Source: Pedobacter yulinensis (GTDB lineage Bacteria; Bacteroidota; Bacteroidia; Sphingobacteriales; Sphingobacteriaceae). Taken from it: a DNA stretch of 64,000 nt. The translations under genes and the position numbers were made by a program. Shown here one piece after another: positions 8,741 to 17,416 of this stretch. The DNA lies in NCBI RefSeq assembly GCF_003029735.1, contig NZ_KZ686273.1, positions 1 through 64,000 on the forward strand, written 5' to 3'. Below the pieces are notes generated by a model. The model did not search any database. It worked only from the letters and a program-made list of their open reading frames with translations, and was not told the DNA's origin. Position 1 is the stretch's first letter. Each line of letters begins with the position of its first letter.

Positions 8741-11155
8741 TTATTTTTTGTTCTTGACATAGGTTTCAAGCCACCTATCCTGTTCCCAAAGGGTATGCAA
8801 GATATTTTCCCTGCCGCGGTAGCCATGGGCCTCATAAGGCAGAAAAACAAAACGGGTGGTACCTCCTGCACCTTTAATGGCATTAAAGAGCCGTTCGCTG
8901 TTAATCGGGAACGTGCCCGGGTTATCATCAGAGTCGCCGTGAATCAGCAGAAGAGGTGTTTTGATCTTATCTGCGTAGCTGAAAGGACTCATCTCGTAAT
9001 ATAGCGCAGGTGCCTGCCAGTAGGTACGCTCTTCATTCTGGAAACCAAAAGGCGTTAATGTACGGTTATACGCGCCGCTGCGTGCAATGCCTGCGGCAAA
9101 CATATTGGTATGCGCCAGAAGGTTCGCCGTCATAAAGGCGCCGTAGCTATGACCGCCCACAGCCATCCGCTTCGGATCGCCTACGCCCAGCTCACTCAGC
9201 TTATTTATAGCCGCGGTAGCATTCAGTTTGAGCTGCTCAACAAAAGTATCGTTGGGGCGCTTGCCGTCTTTCGCCACGATCGGCATTTCGGCGTTGTCCA
9301 GCACGGCATAACCACGGGTTACCCAGTAAATCGGCGAGCCCCAGCTAATGGTCGTAAACCGGTGCTGGGAGCCGCGAACCTGGGCAGCATCTGCCGCTGA
9401 GTTGAATTCACGCGGATAAGCCCAGATCAATGTTGGCAACGGACCGTCTTTTGATCTGTCATATCCTTTTGGCAGATAGAGATCGCCGGTCAGGTCTACG
9501 CCATCGGCCCGTTTGTATGCAATTTTCTGGCGTGTAATTCCTTCAAGCGATGGGTAGGGGTTTTTGAAATCTGTTACCGGCCTGTCAGCAATGCGCAGCA
9601 CCAGGTTTTTAAGATAATAATTAGGTACGAGCTGCTGGCTTTCGCGTCTGGTCAAAAGAACAAGTTTGTCAGGATCGATTACATCTGCTACATACTCATA
9701 TGTGCCTTCGGCAGAACGCCAGATGATCTCGTTTTTCTTCGAAGACAGGTCGAACTTGGCCAGGAACGGCAAATCCCCTTTAGACGAAGACCCGGTCTGG
9801 TTGTTCATCAGCAATTTGCTGCCATTGTCGACAAGTTTGATGACTTCTCTGCCAAACTTGTTTTTAACCGTTACCGGGCTGCCGGGGTCATTGTATGCAT
9901 CTGTCTGGTTGCGGCTAAAAAGCGTTTCGAGTTTACCGCTAGCCGGGTCAAGTCGGCTCACGGTAATTGTTTGTTTGCTTCTTAAGCCCTCGGTAACCAG
10001 AGCCAGGTTTTCATTTCCCCAGAGCACAGACCGAAAGCGGCTGGCTGTTTTAAAGAGCGTTTGCGGTTCGCCGGTAAACGGCGCAGCGAGTGCAAACACG
10101 GCATCGTGAAACGGTACCTGCTTTTTGATCAGGCCACTGTCAAGGGGCTGTGCCCAGGTTACTGTTGCAGCCGCATCGTCGCGCCAGTCAAATGCCCGCG
10201 GAACGTTCTGCGTATTGTCATAGCCCGAAGGCGTGCCTTCGCTCGAAGGCAGAACGGCCAGTTCCTTTACCACTTTTCCGTTCAGGTCTGTGATGCTGAT
10301 CGCCGAAGGAAAGCCGTAAGCCGACACCAGGTAAGAAAATGGCTTCCGAATGCTGCGCATGAGCAGATACTTTTTGTCGGGCGAGAGCGAAACACTCAGG
10401 TGTATTGCCGGCTGGCCGACCGGTTTTTCAACCGCGCCATCGTTTCGTACCAGCTGTGAGGTTGCAAAAAATGCAAAGAGCTGCTCGTCGAAAGGCGAGC
10501 GGATCAGATCCTGGTACGTGGGGCTGGGAGCCGCCTTGCCCAGGTTTTGCTGAACGGCTGGTCCGGTTGGCATCAGCGGCCGGGCCGGTGCGGCTGATGC
10601 CGGTTTGGTAATGACCCGGTAAAGCAATTCCTTATCGTTGATCCAGGTGATCCCGCTGCCAAGAACTACGTTCAGGTATTGTTTGTTGATCTTCGTGGCC
10701 TTTTTACTGGCTACATCGATCACATAGAGGTCAACGCCTTTCTGCGTAGTATGTGTAAAAGCAATGCGGCTGCCCGAAGGGCTCCAGGCCGGCGCTCCGG
10801 CAAATAAGGGCTTGGGCAGGCCCGATACCGCGAATGACAGTCCGGAACGTACATTTTTAAGGCTGTAACCGCTTATGAACGACTGCCTGCTGGGTGAATA
10901 ATTCGCAGGATTCAAGCGCATACCGGCAATGCGGTACTCTGGCTGAGCCAGTTCTTCGACCGAGGGATATGATGGGCGCTCGGAAAAAAGCATCCATTCG
11001 CCGCTGCTGTTCAGGCTAACGCCTGGTGTGGGCGCTGCAAGAACGAGGTCGGCAATTTCTTTTGGCGGGCGCTGGTAGCCCTGATTATCCTGCGCCGTGA
11101 CCGTTGGTGCAGCAAGCACAGCCGCAAGTGTGAGCTGAAGTAGTTTTTTTAACAT
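8741..11155 (-). CDS. S9D glutamyl endopeptidase-type serine peptidase, secreted
   Basis: An 804-residue prolyl-oligopeptidase-family protein. The start at 11155 gives a signal peptide (MLKKLLQLTLAAVLAAPTVTAQ), which an upstream start at 11209 does not. The N-terminal beta-propeller has TolB/WD-like repeats. The C-terminal alpha/beta hydrolase has Ser670 in GGHSYGAF, Asp743 in HGDSDDNPG and His777 in YEAHGYRGRE. The stretch GIARSGAYNRTLTPFGFQNE and the residues after His match the S9D subgroup (chloroplast glutamyl endopeptidase and bacterial relatives). It probably cleaves after Glu in peptides in the periplasm. It is transcribed alone between two hairpins. Confidence 0.88.
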   Translation of the reverse strand: MLKKLLQLTLAAVLAAPTVTAQDNQGYQRPPKEIADLVLAAPTPGVSLNSSGEWMLFSERPSYPSVEELAQPEYRIAGMRLNPANYSPSRQSFISGYSLKNVRSGLSFAVSGLPKPLFAGAPAWSPSGSRIAFTHTTQKGVDLYVIDVASKKATKINKQYLNVVLGSGITWINDKELLYRVITKPASAAPARPLMPTGPAVQQNLGKAAPSPTYQDLIRSPFDEQLFAFFATSQLVRNDGAVEKPVGQPAIHLSVSLSPDKKYLLMRSIRKPFSYLVSAYGFPSAISITDLNGKVVKELAVLPSSEGTPSGYDNTQNVPRAFDWRDDAAATVTWAQPLDSGLIKKQVPFHDAVFALAAPFTGEPQTLFKTASRFRSVLWGNENLALVTEGLRSKQTITVSRLDPASGKLETLFSRNQTDAYNDPGSPVTVKNKFGREVIKLVDNGSKLLMNNQTGSSSKGDLPFLAKFDLSSKKNEIIWRSAEGTYEYVADVIDPDKLVLLTRRESQQLVPNYYLKNLVLRIADRPVTDFKNPYPSLEGITRQKIAYKRADGVDLTGDLYLPKGYDRSKDGPLPTLIWAYPREFNSAADAAQVRGSQHRFTTISWGSPIYWVTRGYAVLDNAEMPIVAKDGKRPNDTFVEQLKLNATAAINKLSELGVGDPKRMAVGGHSYGAFMTANLLAHTNMFAAGIARSGAYNRTLTPFGFQNEERTYWQAPALYYEMSPFSYADKIKTPLLLIHGDSDDNPGTFPINSERLFNAIKGAGGTTRFVFLPYEAHGYRGRENILHTLWEQDRWLETYVKNKK

Positions 11156-11240
11156 AGAAGTTAGTTTGACTAGCGTAAAGATCGTTAAAAGCCTGGTCGA
11201 ATTGCACATGTAATCTGAACTTTACACGGACTGCCGGTCA

Positions 11241-11271
11241 TAAAAAAAGCCCTGCAGGGAACTGCAGGGCT
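11241..11271 (-). terminator. Terminator of the M42 peptidase gene
   Basis: A perfect 10-bp stem (11248-11257 with 11262-11271, AGCCCTGCAG/CTGCAGGGCT) with loop GGAA is followed on the minus strand by seven T residues. It ends the minus-strand run that reaches back to the M42 gene and perhaps to the porin at 16862. Confidence 0.9.
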
Positions 11272-11277
11272 GGCTTA

Positions 11278-12390
11278 TTATTGGAATGTTCTGAAGTCCT
11301 GTCCATCGCTGATGTTCAGCAGGCTTTCATAGATCAGTCGGATAACATTATCCACATCTTCTTTATGGATCATTTCAACGGTGGTGTGCATATACCTGAG
11401 CGGCAGGGAAATCAGCGCAGAAGGCACGCCGCCGTTTGAATACGCAAATGAGTCGGTATCTGTTCCGGTCGAACGCGAAGAGGCCTGACGCTGGAATGGA
11501 ATGCCATGCTGCTCTGCAGTGCGAATCAGCAGCTTATTCAGGTTGGTCTGTACAGCCGGGGCATAAGATACCACCGGGCCGCGGCCGCAGGCCAGATCGC
11601 CCTGCGTAATTTTGTTGATCATCGGCGTAGTGGTATCGTGTGTCACATCGGTCACAATAGCTACATTCGGTTTAATGCGGTGGGCAATCATTTCGGCACC
11701 GCGCAGACCGATTTCTTCCTGGACTGAGTTGACGATATACAGGCCGAAGGGGAGGGTCTGGTTATTCTCTTTCAACAAGCGGGCTACCTCTGCGATCATA
11801 AACCCACCGGCACGGTTGTCAAGTGCACGGCCTACATAATAGCGGTCGTTCAGCACCATAAATTCATCTTCATAGGTTACAACGCAGCCTACATGAATAC
11901 CCAGTTTCTCCACTTCCTCTTTTGACGTGCAGCCGCAATCCAGGAAAATGTTCTTCAACTGCGGGGCTTCTTCCTTTTCACCGTGGCGGGTATGAATGGC
12001 AGGCCATCCGAAAACCGCTTTTACGATCCCCTGGTCGGTGTGGATATTAACCCGTTTGGAGGGTGCGATCTGGTGGTCGGAACCGCCGTTGCGGATCACA
12101 TAGATCAAGCCATCGCTGGTGATGTAATTGACAAACCAGGAGATCTCATCGGCATGTGCTTCAATGACGACCTTGTAATTTGCCTGCGGATTGATCACGC
12201 CGACAGCCGTGCCGTAATTGTCTGTAAAGTATTCATCTACGTACGGTTCGAGGTAGTCGAGCCACATGCGCTGGCCTGCCCATTCAAAGCCGGTCGGCGA
12301 AGGGTTATTGATGTACTTTTCAAAGAACGCCAGCGAAGTGGGCGTTACCACTCCCGTGTGTTTGTTTTTTTCTTCTTTTTTCTTTGCCAT
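11278..12390 (-). CDS. M42 family metallo-aminopeptidase
   Basis: A 370-residue cytosolic peptidase of family M42 (FrvX/TET type). Metal ligands are visible as His79 (EAHADE), Asp191 (ALDNRAGG), Glu226, Asp248 (VTDVTH) and His335 (YMHTTVEM). Glu225 in QEEIGLRG is the expected general base. These enzymes form large tetrahedral complexes that trim peptides. The N-terminus is very Lys-rich (MAKKKEEKNK). It lies 33 bp after the GNAT gene and is probably in the same transcript. Confidence 0.9.
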   Translation of the reverse strand: MAKKKEEKNKHTGVVTPTSLAFFEKYINNPSPTGFEWAGQRMWLDYLEPYVDEYFTDNYGTAVGVINPQANYKVVIEAHADEISWFVNYITSDGLIYVIRNGGSDHQIAPSKRVNIHTDQGIVKAVFGWPAIHTRHGEKEEAPQLKNIFLDCGCTSKEEVEKLGIHVGCVVTYEDEFMVLNDRYYVGRALDNRAGGFMIAEVARLLKENNQTLPFGLYIVNSVQEEIGLRGAEMIAHRIKPNVAIVTDVTHDTTTPMINKITQGDLACGRGPVVSYAPAVQTNLNKLLIRTAEQHGIPFQRQASSRSTGTDTDSFAYSNGGVPSALISLPLRYMHTTVEMIHKEDVDNVIRLIYESLLNISDGQDFRTFQ

Positions 12391-12423
12391 AATTCTTTTA
12401 AAATATGAAGCCTGCCATTCAGG

Positions 12424-12831
12424 TCAGAAAAACCGTTCCATTTTGATGTAACTGATGCCAGCCTTTTCATAAGCTTCGCCAGCAGAACTGAAACCGAAGC
12501 GCTTATAAAAAGGCCGGGCCGATACCCGGGCATTGCACCACAGTCTCCGTGCTCCGAGCCGGCCGCAGTAGCCGATCACATGCTGCAGCAAACGGCTGCC
12601 GTGGCCCTTCCCCTGTTCGGCAGTGCTGGTGGCAAACTTACGAAATTGAAAATCATCACCATGTTGAAAAACGGAAACGACCGAAAGCAGCTGGGCCCCA
12701 TCAAACAGTCCGAAATGTTTGCCCAGGTGGTCGGTTTCCAGCCTGACGTCGTCTTGTTGCGCTTCGGGGTACATCACCCGCTGCCGCAGTGGCCAGGTGA
12801 CAGAGGCGGGAATCTCTTTGATTTCTGACAT
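12424..12831 (-). CDS. GNAT family N-acetyltransferase
   Basis: A small GNAT enzyme (135 residues). The acetyl-CoA-binding motif A is QGKGHGSRLLQHV (Q-x-x-G-x-G type) at about 73-85. The ARPFYKRFGFSSAGE motif near the end is typical of the family (YxxxGF). The substrate is unknown. It sits between an MFS exporter gene and an M42 peptidase gene. Confidence 0.85.
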   Translation of the reverse strand: MSEIKEIPASVTWPLRQRVMYPEAQQDDVRLETDHLGKHFGLFDGAQLLSVVSVFQHGDDFQFRKFATSTAEQGKGHGSRLLQHVIGYCGRLGARRLWCNARVSARPFYKRFGFSSAGEAYEKAGISYIKMERFF

Positions 12832-12886
12832 ATTGCAATCAATTTAGCTGGTGGTCCTGACTATTTTGGCCTTCAGCGCAGCTAAA

Positions 12887-14053
12887 TTACAAAACGGGTT
12901 GTTTCTTCCCGTAAAATTGATAGATCAGGATATTGATCACTGTAATCGCCCCTATGCCGGTGTTAAACAAAGCCCAGCCGCCCTGGTCCCAGAGCCAGAG
13001 GCCAAGTGCAGAGCCAATACTGGCACCAACGAAACTGACCGACATAAAAACGGTATTGAGCCGGTTGCGCGCTTCGGGCGCAATGGTGTAAATGCGTGTC
13101 TGGTTTGTTACGTGGATGGCCTGCTGGGCAATATCGATCAGGATGATGCCGGTAACGAAGAGATAAATGTTGGTGCCTGTGAAATAAAAAATAGCTATGC
13201 TAAGCAGCTGAAGCAGGAAACCGATCATCAGGTTGCGCCGCGGATTTCTTCCTCCGCTCAGCTTACCTACCAGCGGTGCTGCCAGGGCTCCGGCCGCACC
13301 GGCAATGCCAAACAGGCCGATTTCCAATGCCTGAAAACTATAGGGCGGGTTAGCCAGGAAAAGCACCATGACCGTCCAGAAACCGCTGATGATGGCAAAC
13401 GCCAGGAAATTAATCAGTGAGGCTTCGCGCAGCATGGCCTCGGTACGGATGTAGCTGAACATGGAGCGCATCAGCGAACCGTATGAGCCCCGAAAAGAAG
13501 GCTGACTTTTTGGAAACCGCGCCGCCATGAGCACGATAAGCGAAACGCAGATGGCTGCCGCAAGGTAATAAACGGCGCGCCAGCCCAGCCAGAAGCCTAT
13601 GCTTCCGCTTACGGCCCTTGAGGCAAGGATGCCGACAAGCAGTCCGCTCATCACCACACCGATGTTCTGCCCCCTGCTGCGGTCATCGCTCAGGTTGGCA
13701 GCCATGGGCAGGATAAGCTGCGGTACGATGGAACACGCGCCGATCAGGAAACTAACGGCCTGCAGCAGCAGGAAGTTTCTAGCAAGCGCCGCCAGCAGCA
13801 ATGAAAAACTAGCCAGGCCGGTAATAACAAGGATTTGCCGTTTGCGCTCGAACATGTCGCCCAGCGGAACCAGCAAAAACAGGCCAAGGGCATAACCAGC
13901 CTGCGTCAGGTAGGTGATTCTGCCGGCAATGTGTTCAGGAATGTTAAACTCCTTCGCAATGAGGATGACAAGCGGCTGGCAGTAATAGATGTTAGCAACA
14001 ATGAGGCCTGTGCAAAAGGCCATCAGCAGGATGGTTGATTTAGGTAAGGTCAT
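12887..14053 (-). CDS. MFS transporter (drug/sugar exporter-like)
   Basis: A 388-residue major facilitator protein with about 12 membrane segments. The N-terminal NIYYCQPL motif and the loop-2/3 motif GDMFERKRQ place it with the NIYYxQP subgroup of bacterial MFS exporters (YgaY/YfcJ-like). The substrate is unknown. It follows the carboxylase gene by 17 bp and may be co-transcribed with it. Confidence 0.87.
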   Translation of the reverse strand: MTLPKSTILLMAFCTGLIVANIYYCQPLVILIAKEFNIPEHIAGRITYLTQAGYALGLFLLVPLGDMFERKRQILVITGLASFSLLLAALARNFLLLQAVSFLIGACSIVPQLILPMAANLSDDRSRGQNIGVVMSGLLVGILASRAVSGSIGFWLGWRAVYYLAAAICVSLIVLMAARFPKSQPSFRGSYGSLMRSMFSYIRTEAMLREASLINFLAFAIISGFWTVMVLFLANPPYSFQALEIGLFGIAGAAGALAAPLVGKLSGGRNPRRNLMIGFLLQLLSIAIFYFTGTNIYLFVTGIILIDIAQQAIHVTNQTRIYTIAPEARNRLNTVFMSVSFVGASIGSALGLWLWDQGGWALFNTGIGAITVINILIYQFYGKKQPVL

Positions 14054-14070
14054 GTATCGGTATAGCCGGC

Positions 14071-15612
14071 TTACAATGGAATGTTGCCATGTTTTTTTCT
14101 GGGCAGGTTCACTACTTTGTTTTCAAGCATTTTAAAGGCCCGGATCAGTTTGCTCCTGGTCTGCTCGGGTTCGATTACCTCGTCAACAAAACCGCGTTCA
14201 GCTGCCCGGTAGGGGTTTGCAAAGGTGTCTGAGTATAACTTCTCCTTTTCCAGCCATTTTTCGCGGGGATCTTCGGCGGCAGTAATTTCGCGCCTGAAAA
14301 TGATCTCGGCTGCACCCTTGGCGCCCATCACCGCGATTTCCGCGCCGGGCCAGGCATAATTCAGATCGGCGCCGATGTGTTTGGAGTTCATCACGTCATA
14401 AGCACCGCCGTAAGCTTTCCTGGTAATGACCGTAATGCGGGGAACGGTCGCTTCGCTAAATGCATAAAGTAATTTCGCGCCGTTGCTGATGATGCCGTTC
14501 CATTCCTGGTCTGTACCCGGAAGGAAACCCGGAACATCTTCGAACACCAGCAGCGGAATATTGAAACAATCGCAGAAACGGACAAACCTGGCCGCCTTGA
14601 CCGAGGCTTGGTTGTCGAGAACGCCAGCCAGATAAGCAGGTTGATTGGCTATGACGCCAATGCTGCGACCGCCCAAACGGGCAAACCCCACAACGATGTT
14701 TTCGGCGTAGTCTTTATGCACCTCCGTAAATGTCGCGGAATCGGCCACTTCGGCGATCACATCACGCATGTCGTAAGGCTGGGATGCGTTTTCCGGAATA
14801 ATGGCATTGAGTCCGGGTCGCAATTCATCGGCAAGGTCATAGGGCAGAGGCACGGGTTTTTCTTCGCAGTTCTGTGGCATATAAGCCAGCAGATTTTTAA
14901 CCTGGTTAATGGCCTCGATTTCGTTCGCGCAGGCAAAATGGGTTACCCCAGATTTTGTGGCATGCGTCGCTGCACCGCCCAGCTCTTCTGCAGAGACCTC
15001 CTCATGTGTAACGGTCTTAACCACATTAGGGCCGGTAACGAACATATAAGAGGTGTGTTCGACCATCAAGATAAAATCCGTTATGGCTGGCGAGTAGACA
15101 GCACCGCCTGCGCAGGGCCCCATTATAACCGATAATTGCGGTACAACGCCGGATGCCTGTACATTGCGGTAAAAGATATCCGCGTAACCGCCCAGCGAAA
15201 CCACACCTTCCTGGATCCTTGCTCCGCCGCTGTCGTTCAGACCGATCAGCGGTGCGCCGTTTTTCATGGCCATGTCCATGATCTTGCAGATTTTTTCTGC
15301 ATGGGTTTCAGAAAGCGAACCTCCGAACACTGTGAAATCCTGTGAAAAGACATACGTAAGCCGGCCGTTAATGGTGCCATAGCCGGTCACAACCCCATCG
15401 CCGGGGTATTTTTCATGCTGCATGCCGAAGTCGGTGCTGCGGTGGGTTACAAACATGCCGATCTCCTCGAACGAGCCTTCATCTAAAAGAAAATGAATGC
15501 GCTCACGGGCGGTCAGTTTTCCTTTTTTATGCTGCGCCGCTATGCGTGTTTCGCCTCCGCCTTGAAGTGCAGCTTCCTGCTTTTTCTTCAGGATATCGAG
15601 TTTGTTTTCCAT
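14071..15612 (-). CDS. Acyl-CoA (propionyl-CoA) carboxylase, carboxyltransferase beta subunit
   Basis: A 513-residue carboxyltransferase that moves CO2 from biotin to propionyl-CoA or another acyl-CoA, part of the methylmalonyl-CoA pathway or methylmalonyl-CoA decarboxylase. Family signatures are GLNDSGGARIQEGV, MGPCAGGAVYSPA and DVPGFLPGTDQE (C-terminal crotonase-like half). The ATG at 15612 (MENKLDIL) is preferred over an upstream start at 15633. It follows the porin gene by 14 bp. Biotin carboxylase and biotin carrier genes are not in this window. Confidence 0.9.
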   Translation of the reverse strand: MENKLDILKKKQEAALQGGGETRIAAQHKKGKLTARERIHFLLDEGSFEEIGMFVTHRSTDFGMQHEKYPGDGVVTGYGTINGRLTYVFSQDFTVFGGSLSETHAEKICKIMDMAMKNGAPLIGLNDSGGARIQEGVVSLGGYADIFYRNVQASGVVPQLSVIMGPCAGGAVYSPAITDFILMVEHTSYMFVTGPNVVKTVTHEEVSAEELGGAATHATKSGVTHFACANEIEAINQVKNLLAYMPQNCEEKPVPLPYDLADELRPGLNAIIPENASQPYDMRDVIAEVADSATFTEVHKDYAENIVVGFARLGGRSIGVIANQPAYLAGVLDNQASVKAARFVRFCDCFNIPLLVFEDVPGFLPGTDQEWNGIISNGAKLLYAFSEATVPRITVITRKAYGGAYDVMNSKHIGADLNYAWPGAEIAVMGAKGAAEIIFRREITAAEDPREKWLEKEKLYSDTFANPYRAAERGFVDEVIEPEQTRSKLIRAFKMLENKVVNLPRKKHGNIPL

Positions 15613-15626
15613 TTTATGTCTGTTTA

Positions 15627-16862
15627 TTACCACCGGTACTGCAGCCGTGCCGTAAATACGTCGTCCCTGATATCTGATGTATAATTTTCGAGTCCCGTGT
15701 CTTCGTTCACCACATGTTCGTTATAAAGTGTAAACTTGATCCGTTCCCCGATCAGGTACGTGAGCCCATAACCCAGAGTGCTGTATTTGATGTCGCCGGC
15801 AGTCGTAAAATTGCCGGCCTGCCCGATCTCCTCGCCTGCCAGCTCGATATTTGGATCGTACACATCATAAGCAAGGAGGGCCGACAATTTCGTTTTGGCG
15901 ATCCGGTGGCTGAGCCAGAAATAATACCCATCAAACTTACGCAGGAACAGGTCTGTTTTGGGCTGAGCAGTAAAGCTCTGACTTGCGGCAGGCCCCGTTA
16001 CATCTTCCGAATTGGCGATGCCCGGCTGGTAGCCGATAATATACTCCGTTTTAAAGATCGTTTCTCCGAGCAGAGACCGGTAACTGAGCTGCAGATCGGC
16101 GCCGGCATAGTCGCGCTTCAGGTAGGTACCTTCCACATCGGGAGCTGTATTTGCCATATACCCATCTCCGTGGCGGGAAAAATAGGTGCTGGTGCCGCTG
16201 CGTACGTATCCCTTATAGCCCGAAAAACCAAAGCCCAGGTCGAATTTTTTACCCGCCAGGCTGTCAAACCCGAACGAGAGGCTGCCGATAATGTCTTTTC
16301 TCTTATCGTAGTCGCGTGCGGTAAGGCCGCTGCCATTCACAACGCCCAGGTTGGCAGTCAGGAACTTAAGTGCGGTCTGTGGTCTATAAGTAACCATCGC
16401 ACCCAGATCGCGCTCGCGCGGCATGAGCGTCTGAAAAACGCGGGCCCGTTCAGGAAAATCCCTGTATCCGGACGAATAGGCTATAGAATGCCCGAACGGA
16501 CGGTTAAAAAGCCCTGCTGTGAGCATCCACCTTCGGGTGTTTGGTTCATGGATCTGGATAAAACCATCCATCAGCAGAAAGCCGTTCTGCGTGGCATCGA
16601 TTTGAAAAACTATATTGGTGTATTTGTCTGCCCGGTCTACCTTGAGCCGCCCCCGGCGAATGAGAAACCTGTTGTCGCTGTTTTCTCCAAAATCGCCTGC
16701 AGAAAACGAACTGATTCCCGGAGCCGAGGCTTTCTGAAACTGCGTCTGGAAATAACCCGAAATGTGGATCTCATGCGGATCATAACTGGACGGGGCATTG
16801 TTATTTTGAGCAAGCGAACAAAGGGGAAGTATCAGAACGGGAATGGCAACAAATTTCTTCAT
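15627..16862 (-). CDS. Outer-membrane porin (OprO/OprP-like)
   Basis: A 411-residue protein with a signal peptide (MKKFVAIPVLILPLCSLAQ), then a beta-barrel pattern of alternating hydrophobic strands that ends in aromatic RLQYRW, as outer-membrane proteins do. The regions HISGYFQTQFQ, FLIRRGRLKV and AGLFNRPFG resemble phosphate-selective porin O/P family members. It is first in the minus-strand run and lies 14 bp ahead of the carboxylase gene. The transported solute is not clear from sequence. Confidence 0.82.
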   Translation of the reverse strand: MKKFVAIPVLILPLCSLAQNNNAPSSYDPHEIHISGYFQTQFQKASAPGISSFSAGDFGENSDNRFLIRRGRLKVDRADKYTNIVFQIDATQNGFLLMDGFIQIHEPNTRRWMLTAGLFNRPFGHSIAYSSGYRDFPERARVFQTLMPRERDLGAMVTYRPQTALKFLTANLGVVNGSGLTARDYDKRKDIIGSLSFGFDSLAGKKFDLGFGFSGYKGYVRSGTSTYFSRHGDGYMANTAPDVEGTYLKRDYAGADLQLSYRSLLGETIFKTEYIIGYQPGIANSEDVTGPAASQSFTAQPKTDLFLRKFDGYYFWLSHRIAKTKLSALLAYDVYDPNIELAGEEIGQAGNFTTAGDIKYSTLGYGLTYLIGERIKFTLYNEHVVNEDTGLENYTSDIRDDVFTARLQYRW

Positions 16863-16944
16863 GTAGATTTAATCGTCAATGCCTGCGAAAATACGATTTT
16901 TGCATCTGGGGTAAGCAAATTACATTTTTATTACAGCAAAAAGG

Positions 16945-16973
16945 TTGATAATCTGAATTTCCTGTTATTTTTG
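16945..16973 (+). promoter_or_regulatory. Bacteroidota-type promoter of the SulP/carbonic anhydrase operon
   Basis: TTG at 16945-16947, an 18-nt spacer and TATTTTTG at 16966-16973 match the -33/-7 pattern (TTG-N17-23-TAnnTTTG). Transcription would start near 16980, 20 nt ahead of the first ATG at 17000. Confidence 0.6.
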
Positions 16974-16999
16974 TAATTCTACACCTGTAAGAATATGCT

Positions 17000-17341
17000 A
17001 TGTTTCTAAGGAAATATAAAGTTCTGATTGCACTCACTTTCATTTTTGTATTTCTAGCAAAAATGGGGATTTCGGGTGCGCCGGTATTTTTTAAGTGTGC
17101 AGACAAGAAACTTATGAACGCTGTGATCATGCAGCTGGAGCTGGAACATGGCAATGAAAAAGACTCCTCGAAGGAGGGCGTCAGTTACCTGGACTATAAG
17201 CTCATCGATTTTTTATCGCCGAGCATGCACCATGCCATGCTCAGGCCCATCTTGCTGAACAACAGTTTTATTGATCATAACCGCAGGTATGTAGATCCAT
17301 ACCATCCCACCGTTCCCACGCCTCCGCCCAACGTTGTCTAA
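17000..17341 (+). CDS. Small secreted or membrane-anchored protein of unknown function
   Basis: I do not recognise this 113-residue protein. It starts with a basic segment and one hydrophobic stretch (MFLRKYKVLIALTFIFVFLA), either a signal peptide or an anchor. A hydrophilic middle contains LELEHGNEKD, and a Pro-rich end reads PYHPTVPTPPPNVV. A single Cys lies at ~33. It is preceded by a good promoter and followed 75 bp later by a SulP transporter and a carbonic anhydrase with no terminator between, so it may belong to that bicarbonate module (inference). Confidence 0.6.
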   Translation: MFLRKYKVLIALTFIFVFLAKMGISGAPVFFKCADKKLMNAVIMQLELEHGNEKDSSKEGVSYLDYKLIDFLSPSMHHAMLRPILLNNSFIDHNRRYVDPYHPTVPTPPPNVV

Positions 17342-17416
17342 GACACCGGTGCAAAACTTACGAGGAGTTTTTGTGCCCCTTTTTATGTCTTTTCCACATT
17401 TTCAACGTGAATTTTT

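Noticed and set aside
12851..13420. 189-residue plus-strand frame across the MFS gene
   Set aside because: It is antisense to a clear MFS transporter with 12 membrane segments, and the translation is rich in Asn, Gln, Lys and Cys without family features.
15714..16976. 420-residue open frame antisense to the porin gene
   Set aside because: The porin has a signal peptide, barrel strands and an operon partner. The antisense frame has no domain and an unusual composition.
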